A stretch of 64,000 nucleotides of DNA from Corynebacterium guangdongense (GCF_030408915.1 NZ_CP047654.1:1798001-1862000), one strand, 5' to 3'; shown: positions 7,507 to 16,178, counted from the stretch's first letter. Numbers and translations: made by a program. Notes: generated by a model from the letters alone, not told the origin.

Positions 7507-10038
7507 ATGCGCCGTCCGATCACCGCAACCTACCGCCTGCAGCTGCGTGGCCCGCAGGCCGACGAGATGGAACGTGCCTTCACGTTCCAGGACGCCGCCG
7601 ATCTGGTCCCTTACCTGCAGAAGCTCGGAGTGAGCCACCTGTACCTCTCCCCGATCTTCACCGCGCAGCCGGAGTCCAACCACGGTTACGACGTCATTGA
7701 CCCGACCGAAATCAACCCCGAACTCGGCGGCATGGAGGGACTTCGCACCCTCGCCGAGGTCGCCCGGGAAGCGGGGCTGGGGCTGATCATCGACATCGTC
7801 CCCAACCACCTCTCGGTCGCCGTGCCGAAACGCAACAAGTGGTGGTGGGACGTCCTCAAGAACGGGCGGGACTCCGAGTTCGAGACCTATTTCGACATCG
7901 ACTGGCACGAGGACAACGGGGCCGACGGCAAGCTCGGTCTCCCGGTCTTCGGCAGCCCCGACGACGAGGACAAGCTGGCGCTCGAGCACGACGAGGACCT
8001 GGACGAGATCGTCCTGGCCTATTACGAGCACAAATACCCGATCCGCCCCGGCACGTGCGAGGGCCTCGAGGACGACCCCGTCGAGGTATACGGAAAACAG
8101 TGCTACAAACTCATGTACTGGCGCGCCGGCGTCATCAGCTACCGCCGCTTCTTCTCCGTCAACGAACTGGCAGGCATCCGCCAGGAGGATCCGCTCGTCT
8201 TCGAGCACACCCACCGCATCCTGCGCACGCTCATCGCCGAGGATCTCATCGACGGCGTCCGCGTCGACCACCCGGACGGTCTCTCCGATCCCTTCGAGTA
8301 CCTCAACCGCCTGCGCAACGTGATCGGTCCGGACCGCTGGCTCATCGCAGAGAAGATCCTGGCCGAGACCGAGCCGCTCGACCCGCGACTGGCTGTGGAC
8401 GGAACCACCGGTTACGACGCGCTGCGTGAGTTCGACGGCATCTTCATCAACCGCGACGCGGAGGACTCCATGTCCATCCTCGCGCTCCAGCAGTCCGGGT
8501 CCACCTGGGACGAGGAGAGTTTCGTCGCCACCGAGCAGCAGCTCAAGCGGGAGGTCGCCGCAGCGGAGCTGGCCGCCGAGATCCGCCGGCTGGTCCGTGC
8601 CATCCGGCGCGACAACTTCTCCACCGCCGGCCATTCCGTCAGCGACGAGGACCTGACCGGCACCATCATCGAGCTGGTCGCGGCCACCCCGGTCTACCGC
8701 GCCGACTACCTCTCCCTGTCGCGGGTGACCGCCACCAACGTCGCAGAGATGGCCCGCCGCTTCCCCTCCCGCCGCGACGCCCTCGACCTCATTTCCGCCG
8801 CCCTGCTCGTCGGCGGGGAGGCCAAGATCCGCTTCGCCCAGGTCTGCGGCGCCGTCATGGCCAAGGGTGTGGAGGACACCACCTTCTACCGCGCCTGCCG
8901 ACTCATCGCGCTACAGGAGGTCGGTGGCGCCCCGGGCCGTTTCGGCCTCTCCCCCGCGGAGTTCCACCTCAACCAGCAGGAGCGCGCGAACCTGTGGCCG
9001 CGTTCCCAGACCACGCTGTCGACCCACGACACCAAGCGCTCCGAGGACGTCCGCGCCCGCATCATCGAACTGACCGAGCACCCCAACGCCTTCGGCGAGA
9101 TCGTCCGCCGCGTCACCGCCCAGGTGCCCGCGCCCGACGCCGCCGCCGGTCATTTCCTCCTCCAGAACCTCATCGGCGTCTGGCCGGTCGACGGCGAGTT
9201 CAGTGAGAGCCTCAAACAACGGGTCCGCGCGTACGCCGTCAAGGCCATGCGTGAGGCCGCGGTGCGCACCAGCTGGTTCGATCCGGATCAGCAGTTCGAG
9301 GACGCCATCACCGACTGGCTTGACGCGCTGGCCGACGGGCCGCTGACCACCGAGATCACCCGTTTCCTGCAACCCGTCCACCGCGGCGCGGTGCTCATTT
9401 CCCTCGGCCGCAAGATGCTGCAGATCATCGGCCCGGGCATCCCGGACGTCTACCAGGGTCAGGAGTTCTTCGACGATTCCCTGGTCGACCCGGACAACCG
9501 CCGCTTCGTCGATTACACGGCCCGCTCCCAGACGCTGGAGCTGCTCACGCAGGGCTACGACTGGTGCCGGGCCGCGGAAACCGCCCGCGACGGGCTCCCG
9601 GAGGGCCACCAGGACCAGGCCCGCACCCTGAACTCCTGGTACCCGCACATCTTCGCCCAGCCGGACCTGGCGAAGCTTCACGTCCTCCACGAGGCTCTCA
9701 AGGTGCGCCGGGAGTTCCCGGACATCTTCGGCGACGGTGACTACCAGGCCGTCTTCGCGGAGGGGCCCGCCGACGGGCAGCTCGTCGGCATGGCCCGCGG
9801 CTACGCCAACGCCCCGTCCACGGATGAGCTGTCGGTCGTCGCCCTGGCCACCCGTCGGCCGTGGAAGCTGGCCAAGCATGACGGCTGGCGTGAAACCACC
9901 CTGACCCTGCCCAAGGGTGAGTGGACCGACCGGCTGACCGGCCGCAGCTTCTCCGGCACTATCCTGGTGTCCGAGGTCCTCGACATCTTCCCGACCGCCC
10001 TGCTGGTCGCGGATCGCATCGAGGGAATCCCTCACTAG
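7507..10038 (+). CDS. treY: Maltooligosyl trehalose synthase TreY
   Basis: An 843-residue GH13 enzyme that isomerises the reducing-end alpha-1,4 bond of maltodextrins to an alpha,alpha-1,1 bond, the first step of the TreY/TreZ route to trehalose. The N-terminus (ITATYRLQL, then YLSPIFTAQPESNHGYDV) is diagnostic for TreY. Catalytic motifs: VRVDHPDG with nucleophile D254, LIAEKIL with acid E282, and STHDTKRSEDVRAR with D508. The length is slightly above the usual 770-820. The partner treZ lies 6 kb downstream, and a small alarmone synthetase follows treY by 37 bp. Confidence 0.96.
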   Translation: MRRPITATYRLQLRGPQADEMERAFTFQDAADLVPYLQKLGVSHLYLSPIFTAQPESNHGYDVIDPTEINPELGGMEGLRTLAEVAREAGLGLIIDIVPNHLSVAVPKRNKWWWDVLKNGRDSEFETYFDIDWHEDNGADGKLGLPVFGSPDDEDKLALEHDEDLDEIVLAYYEHKYPIRPGTCEGLEDDPVEVYGKQCYKLMYWRAGVISYRRFFSVNELAGIRQEDPLVFEHTHRILRTLIAEDLIDGVRVDHPDGLSDPFEYLNRLRNVIGPDRWLIAEKILAETEPLDPRLAVDGTTGYDALREFDGIFINRDAEDSMSILALQQSGSTWDEESFVATEQQLKREVAAAELAAEIRRLVRAIRRDNFSTAGHSVSDEDLTGTIIELVAATPVYRADYLSLSRVTATNVAEMARRFPSRRDALDLISAALLVGGEAKIRFAQVCGAVMAKGVEDTTFYRACRLIALQEVGGAPGRFGLSPAEFHLNQQERANLWPRSQTTLSTHDTKRSEDVRARIIELTEHPNAFGEIVRRVTAQVPAPDAAAGHFLLQNLIGVWPVDGEFSESLKQRVRAYAVKAMREAAVRTSWFDPDQQFEDAITDWLDALADGPLTTEITRFLQPVHRGAVLISLGRKMLQIIGPGIPDVYQGQEFFDDSLVDPDNRRFVDYTARSQTLELLTQGYDWCRAAETARDGLPEGHQDQARTLNSWYPHIFAQPDLAKLHVLHEALKVRREFPDIFGDGDYQAVFAEGPADGQLVGMARGYANAPSTDELSVVALATRRPWKLAKHDGWRETTLTLPKGEWTDRLTGRSFSGTILVSEVLDIFPTALLVADRIEGIPH

Positions 10039-10062
10039 CCCCACAAGCGAAGTCGGAGTGAC

Positions 10063-10068
10063 TACATT
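10063..10068 (+). promoter_or_regulatory. -10 element TACATT, leaderless start of the alarmone synthetase
   Basis: TACATT, seven bases, then the GTG at 10076. This favours that start over the GTG at 10058 and the TTG at 10067. Confidence 0.4.
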
Positions 10069-10075
10069 GGTCCGG

Positions 10076-11110
10076 GTGTCAAAAACGATCAGCCTCCTCG
10101 GTTCGCGCTACCACGAGTGGGTCCGCGAGCATCCGGCGGCCGCCGAGCAGTTCACCGCCGCCATCGAGGACCTGCTCAACGACGCCGGCATCACCTTCGA
10201 CTCCGTGACCGCCCGGGTCAAGACCTGGCCCTCGCTCAAGGCCAAGGCCCGCAAGCGCCGGGAGGACGGGAGCCTGTCCTACCCCGAGCCGTGGACCGAC
10301 ATCCACGATCTGGTGGGGGTGCGCGTGACGGTATTCCACTCCACGGAAATTCCCGTCGCGCTGGCGGCGCTGGGGGAAGCTTTCACGGTGCTGCGCAGCG
10401 TCGACAAGGCGGCTGAGACCCGCATCGCCGGCGGCTTCGGCTACGGCTCGCACCACCTCGTGGTGCAGGTGGTCGAGGACGACGAGGATCTCGCCGAGTA
10501 CGCCGGCATGAGCTTCGAAATCCAGGTGCGCACGGTCCTGCAGCACGCCTGGGCGGAATTCGAGCACGACGTCCGCTACAAGCGCGGTGACGGACCCCTG
10601 GATCCGCAGGTGGATCGCGCCTTTACTCTGGCCGCGGGACTCATTGAGCTGGCGGACCAGCAGTTCGATCAGATCGCCGCGCTCAAGCAGCACAAGTCGG
10701 AGGCGGAGGCCGACGACGTGCCCATTTCGACGGAAACGCTGCCGGGCATCCTGGCGATGCTCATCGGCACCCGCTTCCCCCGGTCGCGTTCGGAGACCTA
10801 CCGCTGGCTCGACGAATTGCTGGAGCTCGAGGGCATCACCACGGTGGGCCAGCTCGGGGAGCTGCTCAACGACGCCGACATCGAGACCGTCATGGCGGCG
10901 ATACGCTACCGCTTCAACCCGGGCCAGGTTCGTCTCATCGATGATCTGCTGCTCTACAACTTCGGCGAGACCCACATCGAGCGCACCGGGGCCACCGGCA
11001 CCCGGTCGGAGCAACGCCCGCGTCGTCTGCGCGCACGCCTGAAGCTCCTGCGGGCGTTTGACGCCGAGGCGGGGCGGAAGGAACCGCCGACCCGATCGGC
11101 GGGGGAATAA
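10076..11110 (+). CDS. Small alarmone synthetase, RelA/SpoT synthetase domain (RelS-type)
   Basis: A 344-residue protein with a (p)ppGpp synthetase domain and no hydrolase, TGS or ACT domain. It would transfer pyrophosphate from ATP to GTP or GDP in the cytoplasm. Key stretches: RVKTWPSLKAKARKR, DIHDLVGVRVTVF (Mg-binding Asp), YGSHHLVVQV and FEIQVRTVLQHAWAEFEHDVRYK, the classic synthetase signature ending ExQxR...W.E..H...YK. The C-terminal 130 residues are extra helices, longer than in 210-residue RelP/RelQ. It matches what I recall of the corynebacterial RelS next to treY. The GTG at 10076 is preceded by TACATT at seven bases; an upstream GTG at 10058 would add six residues. Confidence 0.88.
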   Translation: MSKTISLLGSRYHEWVREHPAAAEQFTAAIEDLLNDAGITFDSVTARVKTWPSLKAKARKRREDGSLSYPEPWTDIHDLVGVRVTVFHSTEIPVALAALGEAFTVLRSVDKAAETRIAGGFGYGSHHLVVQVVEDDEDLAEYAGMSFEIQVRTVLQHAWAEFEHDVRYKRGDGPLDPQVDRAFTLAAGLIELADQQFDQIAALKQHKSEAEADDVPISTETLPGILAMLIGTRFPRSRSETYRWLDELLELEGITTVGQLGELLNDADIETVMAAIRYRFNPGQVRLIDDLLLYNFGETHIERTGATGTRSEQRPRRLRARLKLLRAFDAEAGRKEPPTRSAGE

Positions 11111-11127
11111 GCCGACTTCCCCTCCGG

Positions 11128-11157
11128 TTGATTGTTGACGTAACCTCAAAGTAGCAA
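11128..11157 (+). promoter_or_regulatory. Candidate promoter of the tandem monooxygenase genes
   Basis: TTGATT (11128-11133) and TAGCAA (11152-11157), 18 bp apart, about 20 bp upstream of the first gene's ATG. A moderate match to sigma-A promoters. Confidence 0.3.
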
Positions 11158-11177
11158 TCATCCAGAGAGTGAGCGTC

Positions 11178-12230
11178 ATGGCCAACCCAGACACCGTCCA
11201 ATTCGGTCTCGACACCTTCGGCGACGTCCAGGTCGACGCCGAGGGCGCGCCGCTCACCCACGCCCAGACTCTCCGCAACATCGTCGACGAGGCCGTTCTC
11301 GCCGACGAACTGGGCATCGACTTCTTCGGCGTCGGCGAACACCACCGCGCCGACTACGCGGTCCCCGCCCCGGACGTCCTGCTGGCGGGCATTGCCACCC
11401 GCACCCGTCGGATCAGGCTCGCCCCGTCCGTCGTCGTCCTCGGCTCCGACGACCCTGTCCGCGTATTCGAGCGCTACTCCACCGTCAACGCGCTCTCCGA
11501 CGGCCGCGCGGAGCTCTCGGTCGGGCGCGGCTCCTTCACGGAATCCTTCCCCCTCTTCGGGTACGACTTCACCGACTACGAGGAACTCTTCGACGAGAAA
11601 CTCACACTGCTGCGCCAGCTTCTCGACGCCGACCGCGCCGGCGCACCCGTCACCTGGGAGGGCACGCGGCGGCCGCCCATCGACAGCCTCCGCGTCTTCC
11701 CGCCGACCGAGACGCCGATGCCGGCGTGGGTCGCGATCGGCGGCACCCCGAAGTCCGCGCTCCGCGCCGCCGAGCAGGGCTTCAACCTGGAGATCGCCGT
11801 CATCACCGGCAACCCGATGTACTACAAGACCTTCGCCGGGCTGTATCACAAGGCTAACGAGCAGCTCGGACACCCGCGCGGCCTGGTCAGCGTGCACTCC
11901 CCCGGCCTCATCGCCGAGACCGACGCCGAAGCCCGCGCCCGGCTCTTCGAACCGTGGAAGGAGCAGCAGCGGCTGGTCGGCGCCGACCGTGGCTGGCCGG
12001 CCCCCACCCGGGGCACCTTCAACGTCGAGCTCGGCCACGGTTCACTGTTCGCCGGCTCCCCGGAGACGGTGGCCAGGAAGATCGCGGCCACCGTCACCAA
12101 CCTCAACCTCGACCGTTTTGTCCTCAAGTATTCGAACGGGCCCAGCCCCCACGAGCACGCGATGGACACCATCCGCCTCTACGGTGAGCGGGTCATCCCG
12201 ATGGTCCGCGACATCCTCACGACAACCTGA
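11178..12230 (+). CDS. Luciferase-like (LLM class) flavin-dependent oxidoreductase, copy 1
   Basis: A 350-residue bacterial luciferase-family monooxygenase. These enzymes use FMNH2 or F420H2 with oxygen; the substrate here is unknown. Diagnostic parts: VQFGLDTFGD at the N-terminus, FFGVGEHHRADYAVPAP (residues about 50-70), RIRLAPSVVVLGSDDPVRVFE, and LSVGRGSFTESFPLFG. The ATG at 11178 is preferred to the GTG at 11169 because it matches the sister protein. The next gene is a close paralogue in the same direction, 34 bp downstream, and a 17-bp tandem duplication spans this gene's stop codon. Confidence 0.88.
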   Translation: MANPDTVQFGLDTFGDVQVDAEGAPLTHAQTLRNIVDEAVLADELGIDFFGVGEHHRADYAVPAPDVLLAGIATRTRRIRLAPSVVVLGSDDPVRVFERYSTVNALSDGRAELSVGRGSFTESFPLFGYDFTDYEELFDEKLTLLRQLLDADRAGAPVTWEGTRRPPIDSLRVFPPTETPMPAWVAIGGTPKSALRAAEQGFNLEIAVITGNPMYYKTFAGLYHKANEQLGHPRGLVSVHSPGLIAETDAEARARLFEPWKEQQRLVGADRGWPAPTRGTFNVELGHGSLFAGSPETVARKIAATVTNLNLDRFVLKYSNGPSPHEHAMDTIRLYGERVIPMVRDILTTT

Positions 12231-12249
12231 AACTCACGACAACCTGAAA
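12216..12249 (+). repeat. Perfect 17-bp tandem duplication at the stop codon of monooxygenase copy 1
   Basis: CTCACGACAACCTGAAA occurs at 12216-12232 and again, without a gap, at 12233-12249. The first copy holds the gene's TGA stop; the second fills half of the 34-bp intergenic gap. It looks like a slippage duplication. Confidence 0.9.
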
Positions 12250-12264
12250 AGAGACAACACCACC

Positions 12265-13329
12265 ATGAACGCGATCGACCCCAACGCCATTGAATTCGGC
12301 CTCGACACCTTCGGCGACGTCCAGTCCGACCTGGACGGCAACCTCCTGCCCCATGCTCAGGTCATCCGCAACGTCGTCGAGGAGGCTGTACTCGCCGACG
12401 AGGTCGGCATCGACGTCTTCGGCATCGGCGAACACCACCGTGAGGACTACGCCGTCCCGGCCCCGGAGATGCTGCTGTCCAACATCGCTGCCCGCACCCA
12501 GAACATCAGGCTGACCACCTCCGTCATCGTGCTTTCCTCCAACGATCCGGTCCGCCTCTACGAGCAGTTCTCCACTCTCCAGGCGTTGTCCGACGGCCGC
12601 GCGGAGATGACCCTCGGCCGTGGCTCCTTCACCGAGTCCTTCCCGCTGTTCGGCTTCTCCATGCGCGACTACGAGACGCTCTTCGAGGAGAAGCTGGACC
12701 TGACCCGCAGGATTCTCGACGCCGACGCCGCCGGCGAGACCGTCACCTGGTCGGGCACCACCCGAGCTTCCCTGGAGAACCAAGGCATCTGGCCGCCGGC
12801 CGAAACCCCGATCCCGACCTGGGTCGCCGTCGGCGGGTCGCCGGAGTCCGTCATCCGCGCCGCCCGCCAGCGCATGCCGCTCATGCTCGCCATCATCGGC
12901 GGCGCTCCGGCTCGCTTCCGCCCCTACGTCGACCTCTTCCACCAGGCCAACGAGCAGATCGGCAACGAGAAGCTGCCGGTGGGCGCCCACTTCTACGGCT
13001 TCGTGGCGGAAACCGACGAGGAGGCCCAGGAGAAGATGTACCCCTACTGGGAGCGCGTCCAGACCCTCGTCGGCCGCGACCGCGGCTGGCCGGCCCCGAC
13101 GCCGGACCAGTTCTACCGCGAGATTCACCACGGCGCCATGCATCTGGGTTCGGTGGAGACGGTCGCGCAGAAGACCGCCAACTCGATTCAGGCCCTGGGG
13201 CTGGATCGCTTCGTGTTCAAGTACTCCAACGGCCCGATTCCGCACGAGTACTCAATGGACGCCATCCGCCTGATCGGCGAGCAGGTCATTCCGCGCGTGC
13301 GCGAGATCCTCACCGAGCGCGCCAAGTAG
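12265..13329 (+). CDS. Luciferase-like (LLM class) flavin-dependent oxidoreductase, copy 2
   Basis: A 354-residue paralogue of the gene just upstream, with the same landmarks: IEFGLDTFGDVQSD, FGIGEHHREDYAVPAP, LTTSVIVLSSNDPVRLYE and LGRGSFTESFPLFGFS. The C-terminus (DRFVFKYSNGPIPHEYSMDAIRLIGE) is almost the same as in copy 1, while the substrate-side middle region (residues about 190-270) differs more. This fits a gene duplication followed by change of substrate. The ATG at 12265 lies in the same place relative to the conserved N-terminus. Probably one transcript with copy 1. Substrate unknown. Confidence 0.88.
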   Translation: MNAIDPNAIEFGLDTFGDVQSDLDGNLLPHAQVIRNVVEEAVLADEVGIDVFGIGEHHREDYAVPAPEMLLSNIAARTQNIRLTTSVIVLSSNDPVRLYEQFSTLQALSDGRAEMTLGRGSFTESFPLFGFSMRDYETLFEEKLDLTRRILDADAAGETVTWSGTTRASLENQGIWPPAETPIPTWVAVGGSPESVIRAARQRMPLMLAIIGGAPARFRPYVDLFHQANEQIGNEKLPVGAHFYGFVAETDEEAQEKMYPYWERVQTLVGRDRGWPAPTPDQFYREIHHGAMHLGSVETVAQKTANSIQALGLDRFVFKYSNGPIPHEYSMDAIRLIGEQVIPRVREILTERAK

Positions 13330-13363
13330 CGCCTGCCGGCCCGAGTGTGCTGCGCGAGGTGTC

Positions 13364-14761
13364 CTAGGCCCTCAGCTTCGCCGAGGCGGCCCTGCTGGCG
13401 GCCACGCTCTCGTTGAGTCTCACCGTTTTCGACCCGGCGGCCCGGTGCCCCACGCGGCCGGTCCCCGGGTCCCGTTCCGCGTGGCCCATATTTCCTGAGC
13501 CGTCCCGTCTGTCGTTGTTGTTCTTGTGGTGTCGCCAGCACAGCAGGGTGAGGTTCTCGATGTCGGTGCGCCCCGACAGCAGCCAGGCGATGATGTGGTG
13601 GACCTGGCATTCGTCGATGCATCGGTCGCAGCCGGGGTGGGAGCAGACCAGTTCCTTGACCAGCAGGGCGATGCGCTGTTCCAGGGTCGCGGTGCGTTGG
13701 CCGCGCCCCACCCAGAGGCGGTGCGTGCGGTCGTCCTCGATGGTGACCCAGTCGAACTTGGCCTGCCCCAGACTGAGCAGGTCGATCGGTGAGAGTTCGA
13801 CTCCGGCGCTGGTCTGGAACCGGGAGTCCTCGTCCATGTTCTCCAGCTCCGAGAGCGTCAGGGAGACCACGACGCTGCCGGCGCCGCGTCGGTGGGAGCG
13901 CTCGCCGACGTGATGGCGGATGACGTCCATGATGGTGTCGTAGCGCTTCTGCGCCATGGAGCGCTTGTCCCTCGCGTCCGGTTCCGCGTCGTCGCCCTGT
14001 TCCCGTTCGAGGGAGGTGGCCTTCAGCAGGGCCGCGTCCGCCGGAGTCAGGAGCATGGTCGCCACGACCATGCCGTCGGCGCGCTGGTGGTGGATGTTGA
14101 GCTCGCGCTTCTTGAACACCGCCAGCGGGTCCTTTCGGCCGTCCGGCTTGCGGGCGGCCCGGTTCGCGGTGAGCACGGCCTGCCGGACCCACGCCCGCAG
14201 GTCCTCGACGGAACGTTTCTCGGCCTCCGCCAGGGCCTGCGCCCGGAGTTCGTTGGCGCCGGGCACCGCGTGCTCGAAGAGGCGACGCAGCTCGGCTTCG
14301 ATGACGCGGCGCTTCTCGGCCGACGCCCGGCGTCGACGGGCCTCACGCTGGGCCTTCTCCTCCGCGGCCGTCCGGCGACGGGCCTCCGCTTCCCGGGCTT
14401 CCCGCTCGGCGGGAGATTCGGAGGGCGACGGGGGCTCCGGCTCGGGCTCCGGCACCGGGTCGAACAGGGCCCGCCCCTGACGCAGCCGGTTGAGGGCTTC
14501 CGGCCGGGACAGGCCGAGCTGCGTCACCAGGTATTCGAGGGCGTCGGTGGCTCCGACGAGGCGCCCGGCGCCGTTGAGTTCCGCGAGCCAGGCGAAGGAG
14601 GCGTCGACGGCGGCCTTGGCGGCCAGCCCTTTCTCCAGGGCCTCGAAGGAGGCGCGGTGGGCGTGGAAGTCGACGGACGCCGGGTCGGCCATGATGGCCG
14701 CCAGCCCGGCAAGGCCGTGGGTGACCTGGGTGACCAGGACGTCAATCCGGGTATCGCTCAT
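13364..14761 (-). CDS. DUF222/HNH endonuclease domain protein (13E12 repeat family)
   Basis: A 465-residue protein of the actinobacterial DUF222-HNH family. Residues 1-330 are the helical DUF222 region, interrupted around 115-170 by a charged Pro/Glu/Arg linker and coiled coil (PEPEPEPPSPSES, then REAEARRRTAAEEKAQREARRRR). Near the C-terminus is an HNH nuclease motif: CSHPGCDRCIDECQVHHIIAW, then NLTLLCWRHHKNN, with two Cys pairs for zinc. The function of the family is not established; copies are scattered through actinobacterial genomes and behave like low-copy mobile genes. The ATG at 14761 has TATCCT seven bases upstream, so it looks leaderless. It faces the monooxygenase pair with a 34-bp gap. 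Confidence 0.85.
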   Translation of the reverse strand: MSDTRIDVLVTQVTHGLAGLAAIMADPASVDFHAHRASFEALEKGLAAKAAVDASFAWLAELNGAGRLVGATDALEYLVTQLGLSRPEALNRLRQGRALFDPVPEPEPEPPSPSESPAEREAREAEARRRTAAEEKAQREARRRRASAEKRRVIEAELRRLFEHAVPGANELRAQALAEAEKRSVEDLRAWVRQAVLTANRAARKPDGRKDPLAVFKKRELNIHHQRADGMVVATMLLTPADAALLKATSLEREQGDDAEPDARDKRSMAQKRYDTIMDVIRHHVGERSHRRGAGSVVVSLTLSELENMDEDSRFQTSAGVELSPIDLLSLGQAKFDWVTIEDDRTHRLWVGRGQRTATLEQRIALLVKELVCSHPGCDRCIDECQVHHIIAWLLSGRTDIENLTLLCWRHHKNNNDRRDGSGNMGHAERDPGTGRVGHRAAGSKTVRLNESVAASRAASAKLRA

Positions 14762-14768
14762 GTGTTCG

Positions 14769-14774
14769 AGGATA
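14769..14774 (-). promoter_or_regulatory. -10 element TATCCT, leaderless start of the HNH gene
   Basis: TATCCT on the minus strand, seven bases before the ATG at 14761. Confidence 0.4.
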
Positions 14775-14847
14775 GCCGGATCGGCGACGGCCTCAAGCAC
14801 TTGCTCACTACGGTGTGCGTTTAATTCACCCGCGGCCGCATAAGCGG

Positions 14848-15225
14848 CTAATGGCCCCGGAACCGCTCCAGGTCTCTGCGATCCTTCTTGGTCGGACGCC
14901 CGGCGCCCCGGTCGCGGACGGGGATCGACGCCTGCACCTCCTTCGGCGGAGGCGGCGGCGAGTGGTCGGCGTAGCAGGTCCGGGCCACCGGCGCCCCGAC
15001 CCGCTTGCGCACCGTGGCGAGCACCTCGAGGTCGTACTCCCGGTGGTCCTTCCACACGCGCACCCGGTCCCCCGGAACGACCTGGGCGGCAGGCTTGACG
15101 GCGGCGCCGTTGAGCTTGACGTGCCCGGCGCGCACGGCCTCGGCGGCGTCGCCGCGGGTCTTGAACAGTCTGACCGCCCACACCCACACGTCGATGCGGA
15201 CGGGGTTGCCGTCCGGCCGAGTCAT
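14848..15225 (-). CDS. S4-domain RNA-binding protein (Hsp15/RqcP-like)
   Basis: A 125-residue protein with an S4 fold at residues 8-70: RIDVWVWAVRLFKTRGDAAEAV, then GHVKLNGAAVKPAAQVVPGDRVRV, the pattern that binds structured RNA. The rest is a basic tail with a PPPPP stretch and RPTKKDRRDLERFRGH at the end. Relatives such as Hsp15 and RqcP bind stalled 50S subunits carrying tRNA; the exact role here is inferred. Its ATG directly follows the TAG stop of the small membrane protein gene upstream (TAGATG), so the two are probably translated from one message. Confidence 0.85.
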   Translation of the reverse strand: MTRPDGNPVRIDVWVWAVRLFKTRGDAAEAVRAGHVKLNGAAVKPAAQVVPGDRVRVWKDHREYDLEVLATVRKRVGAPVARTCYADHSPPPPPKEVQASIPVRDRGAGRPTKKDRRDLERFRGH

Positions 15226-15462
15226 CTAGTAGTTGTCCTTGTGGTTGATGATGTTCTGCACTTTGCGGTAGTAGTGGACGCCGCCGACCACGGCGACCAC
15301 GAGGCCGAGGATGAGCCACATCAGGCCGCCGCCGGAGATGAGCGTCATGAGGACGCCGCCACCGACGCCGGCGGCAACGGAGATGACGCCGTTGCGGGTG
15401 TACTGGCGGACGGCGGTCTTGCGCTGCTCGATCGGGTTATGGGGGCGGTTCTGCATCGTCAT
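15226..15462 (-). CDS. Small membrane protein, 78 residues
   Basis: A small protein with a basic N-terminus (MTMQNRPHNPIEQRKTAVRQY), two closely spaced hydrophobic segments (about 25-45 and 48-65) and a polar tail (YYRKVQNIINHKDNY). I do not recognise a named family. The ATG at 15462 is preceded by TAGGAT at seven bases, so the message is probably leaderless and also carries the S4-domain gene, whose ATG touches this stop codon. Confidence 0.6.
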   Translation of the reverse strand: MTMQNRPHNPIEQRKTAVRQYTRNGVISVAAGVGGGVLMTLISGGGLMWLILGLVVAVVGGVHYYRKVQNIINHKDNY

Positions 15463-15469
15463 GCGGTCA

Positions 15470-15475
15470 ATCCTA
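15470..15475 (-). promoter_or_regulatory. -10 element TAGGAT, leaderless start of the small membrane protein/S4 operon
   Basis: TAGGAT on the minus strand, seven bases before the ATG at 15462. Confidence 0.45.
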
Positions 15476-15483
15476 ACGTGAAA

Positions 15484-16128
15484 TCAGTGTTCGACCCACG
15501 CGGTGCCCGCCCTCGCGGGTGAGACGGCCCCCTGGGTCAGGGACGCGAGCAGATCCTCGAGTTCGGCCCGCCCCCCGGGGGCCACCGCGAGCGTGTACCG
15601 GGCCTGGGCCTCGTAGGCCACGTCGGCCACGGTCACGCCATGGGAGCGAAGCTCGGCCTCGAGCCGACCGGCCGAGGCGTGGTCGAAGGCCACCGTGTAC
15701 AGCTCCCGCCGCGAACGCGTCACCCGGCGCACCAGTGGCAGGGCGTTGCCGACGGAATCCGAGTACGCGCTGACCAGCCCACCGGCACCGAGCTTGATGC
15801 CGCCGTAGTAGCGGGTGACCACCGCGGCGATGTTGAGCATGCCCGAGCCCTTGAGCTGGTCGAGCATCGGCTTCCCCGCGGTGCCGGAGGGTTCACCGTC
15901 GTCGGAGGAGCGCTCCACGAGGTTCGCCCCCTCGACGACGTGGAGATACGCCGAGCAGTTGTGCGTGGCGTCCGGGTAGTCAGACTTGATCCCGTTGATG
16001 AACTCGCGCGCCTGGTCACTGTCCATCACCCGGGAAATGTGGGTGATGAACCTGGAGTGCTTGATGTCCCACTCGTAGGTGAAGATCTCGCCGTCGGCGG
16101 GCAGCTGGAAGGAGGTCTGCTGTGTCAT
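15484..16128 (-). CDS. YigZ/IMPACT family protein
   Basis: A 214-residue protein of the UPF0029/IMPACT family. The N-terminal domain carries KHSRFITHISRV, ATHNCSAYL, SSDDGEPSGTAGKPML and VVTRYYGGIKLGAGGLVSAYSD, all hallmark stretches. The C-terminal domain (residues about 140-214) is the EF-G domain-like half. Eukaryotic IMPACT acts on translation control through GCN1; the bacterial role is not established. The ATG at 16128 has TAGACT ten bases upstream, facing the divergent treZ promoter in a 50-bp gap. Confidence 0.9.
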   Translation of the reverse strand: MTQQTSFQLPADGEIFTYEWDIKHSRFITHISRVMDSDQAREFINGIKSDYPDATHNCSAYLHVVEGANLVERSSDDGEPSGTAGKPMLDQLKGSGMLNIAAVVTRYYGGIKLGAGGLVSAYSDSVGNALPLVRRVTRSRRELYTVAFDHASAGRLEAELRSHGVTVADVAYEAQARYTLAVAPGGRAELEDLLASLTQGAVSPARAGTAWVEH

Positions 16129-16138
16129 TGGACGTGCC

Positions 16139-16171
16139 AGTCTAGCGTGGCCTGGGGGTTTTCCTTAGCCT
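16139..16171. promoter_or_regulatory. Divergent -10 elements of yigZ-type gene and treZ
   Basis: Minus strand: TAGACT at 16144-16139, ten bases before the ATG at 16128. Plus strand: TAGCCT at 16166-16171, seven bases before the treZ ATG at 16179. Both fit leaderless or nearly leaderless transcripts. Confidence 0.4.
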
Positions 16172-16178
16172 GGGACGC

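Noticed and set aside
11392..12264. Extension of the second monooxygenase into the first
   Set aside because: The added residues are an Arg/Pro/Ser-rich off-frame reading of copy 1; the family start is at 12265.
14755..14770. LexA-like half site (TGTTCGA) at the HNH start
   Set aside because: Only one half of TCGAAC-n4-GTTCGA is present; the other half has several mismatches.
14762..15319. Extension of the HNH gene upstream by 186 codons
   Set aside because: It would overlap the S4 gene and the small membrane protein, and the added sequence has no similarity to DUF222 proteins. ATG 14761 has a leaderless -10.
15226..15462. Whether the 78-residue membrane protein is only an artefact of length
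   Set aside because: Kept as a gene: leaderless -10 at the right distance, TAGATG junction with the S4 gene, and two hydrophobic helices.
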